Shown here in pieces: positions 19,830 to 20,966 of a stretch of DNA of 20,966 nt. The stretch's first letter is position 1. Each line of letters begins with the position of its first letter. Both the position numbers and the translations under genes were made by a program. The notes below the pieces were generated by a model. The model was not told the DNA's origin, did no database searches, and worked only from the letters and a program-made list of their open reading frames with translations. The stretch lies in the IMG/VR virus record IMGVR_UViG_3300030103_002250, positions 1-20,966 of that record. One strand, 5' to 3'. This DNA is from a virus.

Positions 19830-20086
19830 GCCTTTGTGTATTTGATAAGTCCCCAAAGCAAAGAGACCTCCGTTTGTGGTTTCATGTAGCGCGTGTACTT
19901 GCCCTGCTTCAATACCGGGCGGTTGGTGTACTGACGGATAAGGCCGAGCTCTGAGCGTTTTAACTGTATGGCCGCTGGTGTGCGGCCCAAAGCAAGGGCT
20001 ATATCTTGGTCGTTGGCTCCTTTGACTCGAAGTTCTTTGAGGGTTTTAATCTGTCCCTCTGTCCATTGTTTGCGTGCGTTTCTCAT
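19826..20086 (-). CDS. Small Myb/SANT-like helix-turn-helix protein (86 aa)
   Basis: The product reads MRNARKQWTEGQIKTLKELR, VKGANDQDIALALGRTPAAI, QLKRSELGL over its first 50 residues. The W-T-x-x-x-I-x-x-L ... G-x-x-x-x-x-IA-x-x-LGRTPxAIxxKRxxLGL pattern is a SANT/GcrA-type DNA-binding fold common in small phage regulators. The C-terminal 35 residues are basic and then hydrophobic (PQTEVSLLWGLIKYTKA), family unknown. The start (20086) overlaps the previous stop as ATGA and the stop overlaps the next start the same way. Confidence 0.76.
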   Translation of the reverse strand: MRNARKQWTEGQIKTLKELRVKGANDQDIALALGRTPAAIQLKRSELGLIRQYTNRPVLKQGKYTRYMKPQTEVSLLWGLIKYTKA

Positions 20087-20289
20087 TGTGCGTATTTGTA
20101 AAGGTTGTCTAACGTTTCATTCTGTTTTGTGGGAGAGTCTATCTGGGCCCAAGTGTCAGGAGTTTCACCTAATTGTGTTTTCCAGTTCTTGTCTTCCCAC
20201 CTGCCTACTTCGTAAACAAAAAAACTTCCCATTCTCCAAGCGCATAGGTACCATCCCTCTTCGTTTGGTTGTCCGGTTTCCCACATCAT
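20083..20289 (-). CDS. Small Trp-rich hypothetical protein (68 aa)
   Basis: I use the ATG at 20289 that overlaps the upstream stop (ATGA), giving MMWETGQPNEEGWYLCAWRM at the N-terminus. The rest (VYEVGRWEDKNWKTQLGE, TPDTWAQID) is rich in Trp and Tyr. The 'P-x-x-x-G-W-Y-L ... W-x-x-x-W ... W-A-x-I' arrangement resembles short DUF551-like phage proteins, which have no established function. A longer frame upstream would run through the preceding gene and has low-complexity Arg/Gly content, so I reject it. Confidence 0.68.
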   Translation of the reverse strand: MMWETGQPNEEGWYLCAWRMGSFFVYEVGRWEDKNWKTQLGETPDTWAQIDSPTKQNETLDNLYKYAQ

Positions 20290-20858
20290 ACCTCGACCTC
20301 TTCCTTGATGACTGAGCGAGCCTTCAAAGCGAGCCGGGCGAGCTGCATCACAATCGAGTCGTAGTCCTTTTGAAAGGGGTCTCCTGCCGCTTGCATAGCG
20401 CAACCTACGGCCCAGCTTGCCACGATGCCTTTTACGTCGCTGTTGCTCCCTCCCTTGGCGCTCCCTCCACCTTGCTGAAAGCCGGGCTTGTCAAGTTTGA
20501 GGCGCGGTCCCCACTTGGTCTGCTGATGGTCCTTTACCACTACCTCGTCTCCGACCTTCCACTTGTCGGGTGTCATCGCGTTAACTTCTCCCACCATGCC
20601 GTTGTCGAGGATGACATCAAACTTGTGAAAGGTCTTTCCGTTGTGTTCAAACGTGCCCTGTGGGGTCACGCTCTGGATATTTACTTGGTCCATTGTGTTA
20701 TGGGTTTTAATTGGTTTTATCTTCTTGACGCGGCACCCGGGAGGAACCTTGTCCATTGCTTTTTGTTTGGCCTCTGCTTCGTCGCGTGCGGTGACTGTGA
20801 ACTTGTCCCAGTCGTCGTGGTCGAAGCCAAGGATGTATATAACCTCGTACGTATTCAT
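20286..20858 (-). CDS. Putative ssDNA-binding-like protein with N-terminal extension (190 aa)
   Basis: The frame starts at ATG 20858 (ATGA overlap with the upstream gene). Residues 1-50 form a small alpha/beta unit (MNTYEVIYILGFDHDDWDKF, TVTARDEAEAKQKAMDKVPP, RVKKIKPI). After a short linker the ATG at 20693 opens the second unit (MDQVNIQSVTPQGTFEHNGK, FHKFDVILDNGMVGEVNAM, WKVGDEVVVKD), then a Gly/Ser linker and a helical tail (VASWAVGCAMQAAGDPFQKD). The second unit resembles small OB-fold-like proteins placed near phage replication genes in Bacteroidota phages. The bases before 20693 are A-rich (AAACCAATTAAAACCC), as for an independent start, so a 135-residue short form may also be made. Binding of ssDNA is inference. 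Confidence 0.62.
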   Translation of the reverse strand: MNTYEVIYILGFDHDDWDKFTVTARDEAEAKQKAMDKVPPGCRVKKIKPIKTHNTMDQVNIQSVTPQGTFEHNGKTFHKFDVILDNGMVGEVNAMTPDKWKVGDEVVVKDHQQTKWGPRLKLDKPGFQQGGGSAKGGSNSDVKGIVASWAVGCAMQAAGDPFQKDYDSIVMQLARLALKARSVIKEEVEV

Positions 20859-20966
20859 CCTGTGATGCTGTTCTTGAAGTCATCCCAAAGGCCGTCGAAC
20901 TTCTTGTGGAAGTCTTTGAGCTCTTCTTGTATCTCACGTTGGAAGTCTTCTACAACTTGGTCACAG
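20855..20966 (-). CDS. Partial coiled-coil protein, C-terminus only
   Basis: The last 36 codons of a gene that enters from the right edge are visible, with a TGA that overlaps the next start as ATGA. The visible residues (DQVVEDFQREIQEELKDFHK, KFDGLWDDFKNSITG) are amphipathic and highly charged, and suggest a helical or coiled-coil end. The start and the remaining domains lie outside the window, so no function can be given. Confidence 0.6.
   Translation of the reverse strand, partial: CDQVVEDFQREIQEELKDFHKKFDGLWDDFKNSITG

Noticed and set aside
1-20966. CRISPR array, tRNA, rRNA or insertion sequence
   Set aside because: No spaced palindromic repeats, cloverleaf-like segments, rRNA-like stretches, transposase motifs or terminal inverted repeats were found on either strand.

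Overview
The window is a contiguous piece of a tailed dsDNA phage (or prophage) genome, most likely a siphovirus. Every gene I can support lies on the minus strand, so the region reads from right (20966) to left (1). The host is most likely a member of the Bacteroidota. I base this on remembered resemblance of many proteins to phages of that group (portal ending in a TSPMMFG motif, XkdF-like protease, capsid and tail proteins, small Cys/Trp-motif protein). Start sites also tend to have A/T-rich leaders rather than Shine-Dalgarno motifs. Base composition is moderate to high GC, with a few clearly AT-richer genes. I see no integrase, tRNA or CRISPR array.

Right part (about 15.4-21 kb) is the replication, regulation and DNA-modification module. 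In transcription order it holds a partial coiled-coil gene, a possible ssDNA-binding-like protein with an extra N-terminal domain, a small Trp-rich protein, two small helix-turn-helix proteins and a winged-helix replication initiator. A conserved phage protein, a NinG-like endonuclease, a sigma-factor-like protein, a zinc-cluster protein, a 49-residue conserved protein, a stand-alone DnaA domain IV-like protein, an unknown protein and a ParB-methyltransferase fusion follow. The initiator gene carries a probable replication origin: three direct repeats at an exact 22-bp period, a 25% GC tract beside them and an 11-bp inverted repeat flanking the repeats. The arrangement resembles ori-lambda inside gene O. 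A perfect intrinsic-terminator shape on the opposite strand sits just beyond the start of this gene.

Middle (about 12.4-15.4 kb) is packaging: TerS, then a low-GC Mom-like DNA-modification gene wedged in front of TerL, then TerL. Next comes a gene with a nine-T slippery run, where a -1 shift leads into a second frame that ends in a perfect ATGA overlap with the next gene; it may be a frameshifted tail-assembly chaperone.

Left part (1-12.4 kb) is virion morphogenesis: tail-terminator/fibre fusion, two tiny genes (one holin-like), a gp10-like neck protein, two large tail-tip proteins, a small membrane protein, tape measure, prohead protease, scaffold, major capsid protein, tail-tube-like protein, a conserved accessory virion protein and a partial portal. 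The order is unusual: protease, scaffold, capsid and portal come after the tail genes. Intrinsic hairpins follow the capsid gene (stable cUUCGg tetraloop) and the tail-tube-like gene (a full terminator). Genes are extremely compact: eleven junctions are 4-bp ATGA or GTGA overlaps, and the longest gap without a gene is about 90 bases. Family names come from memory of sequence patterns, not from a database search.
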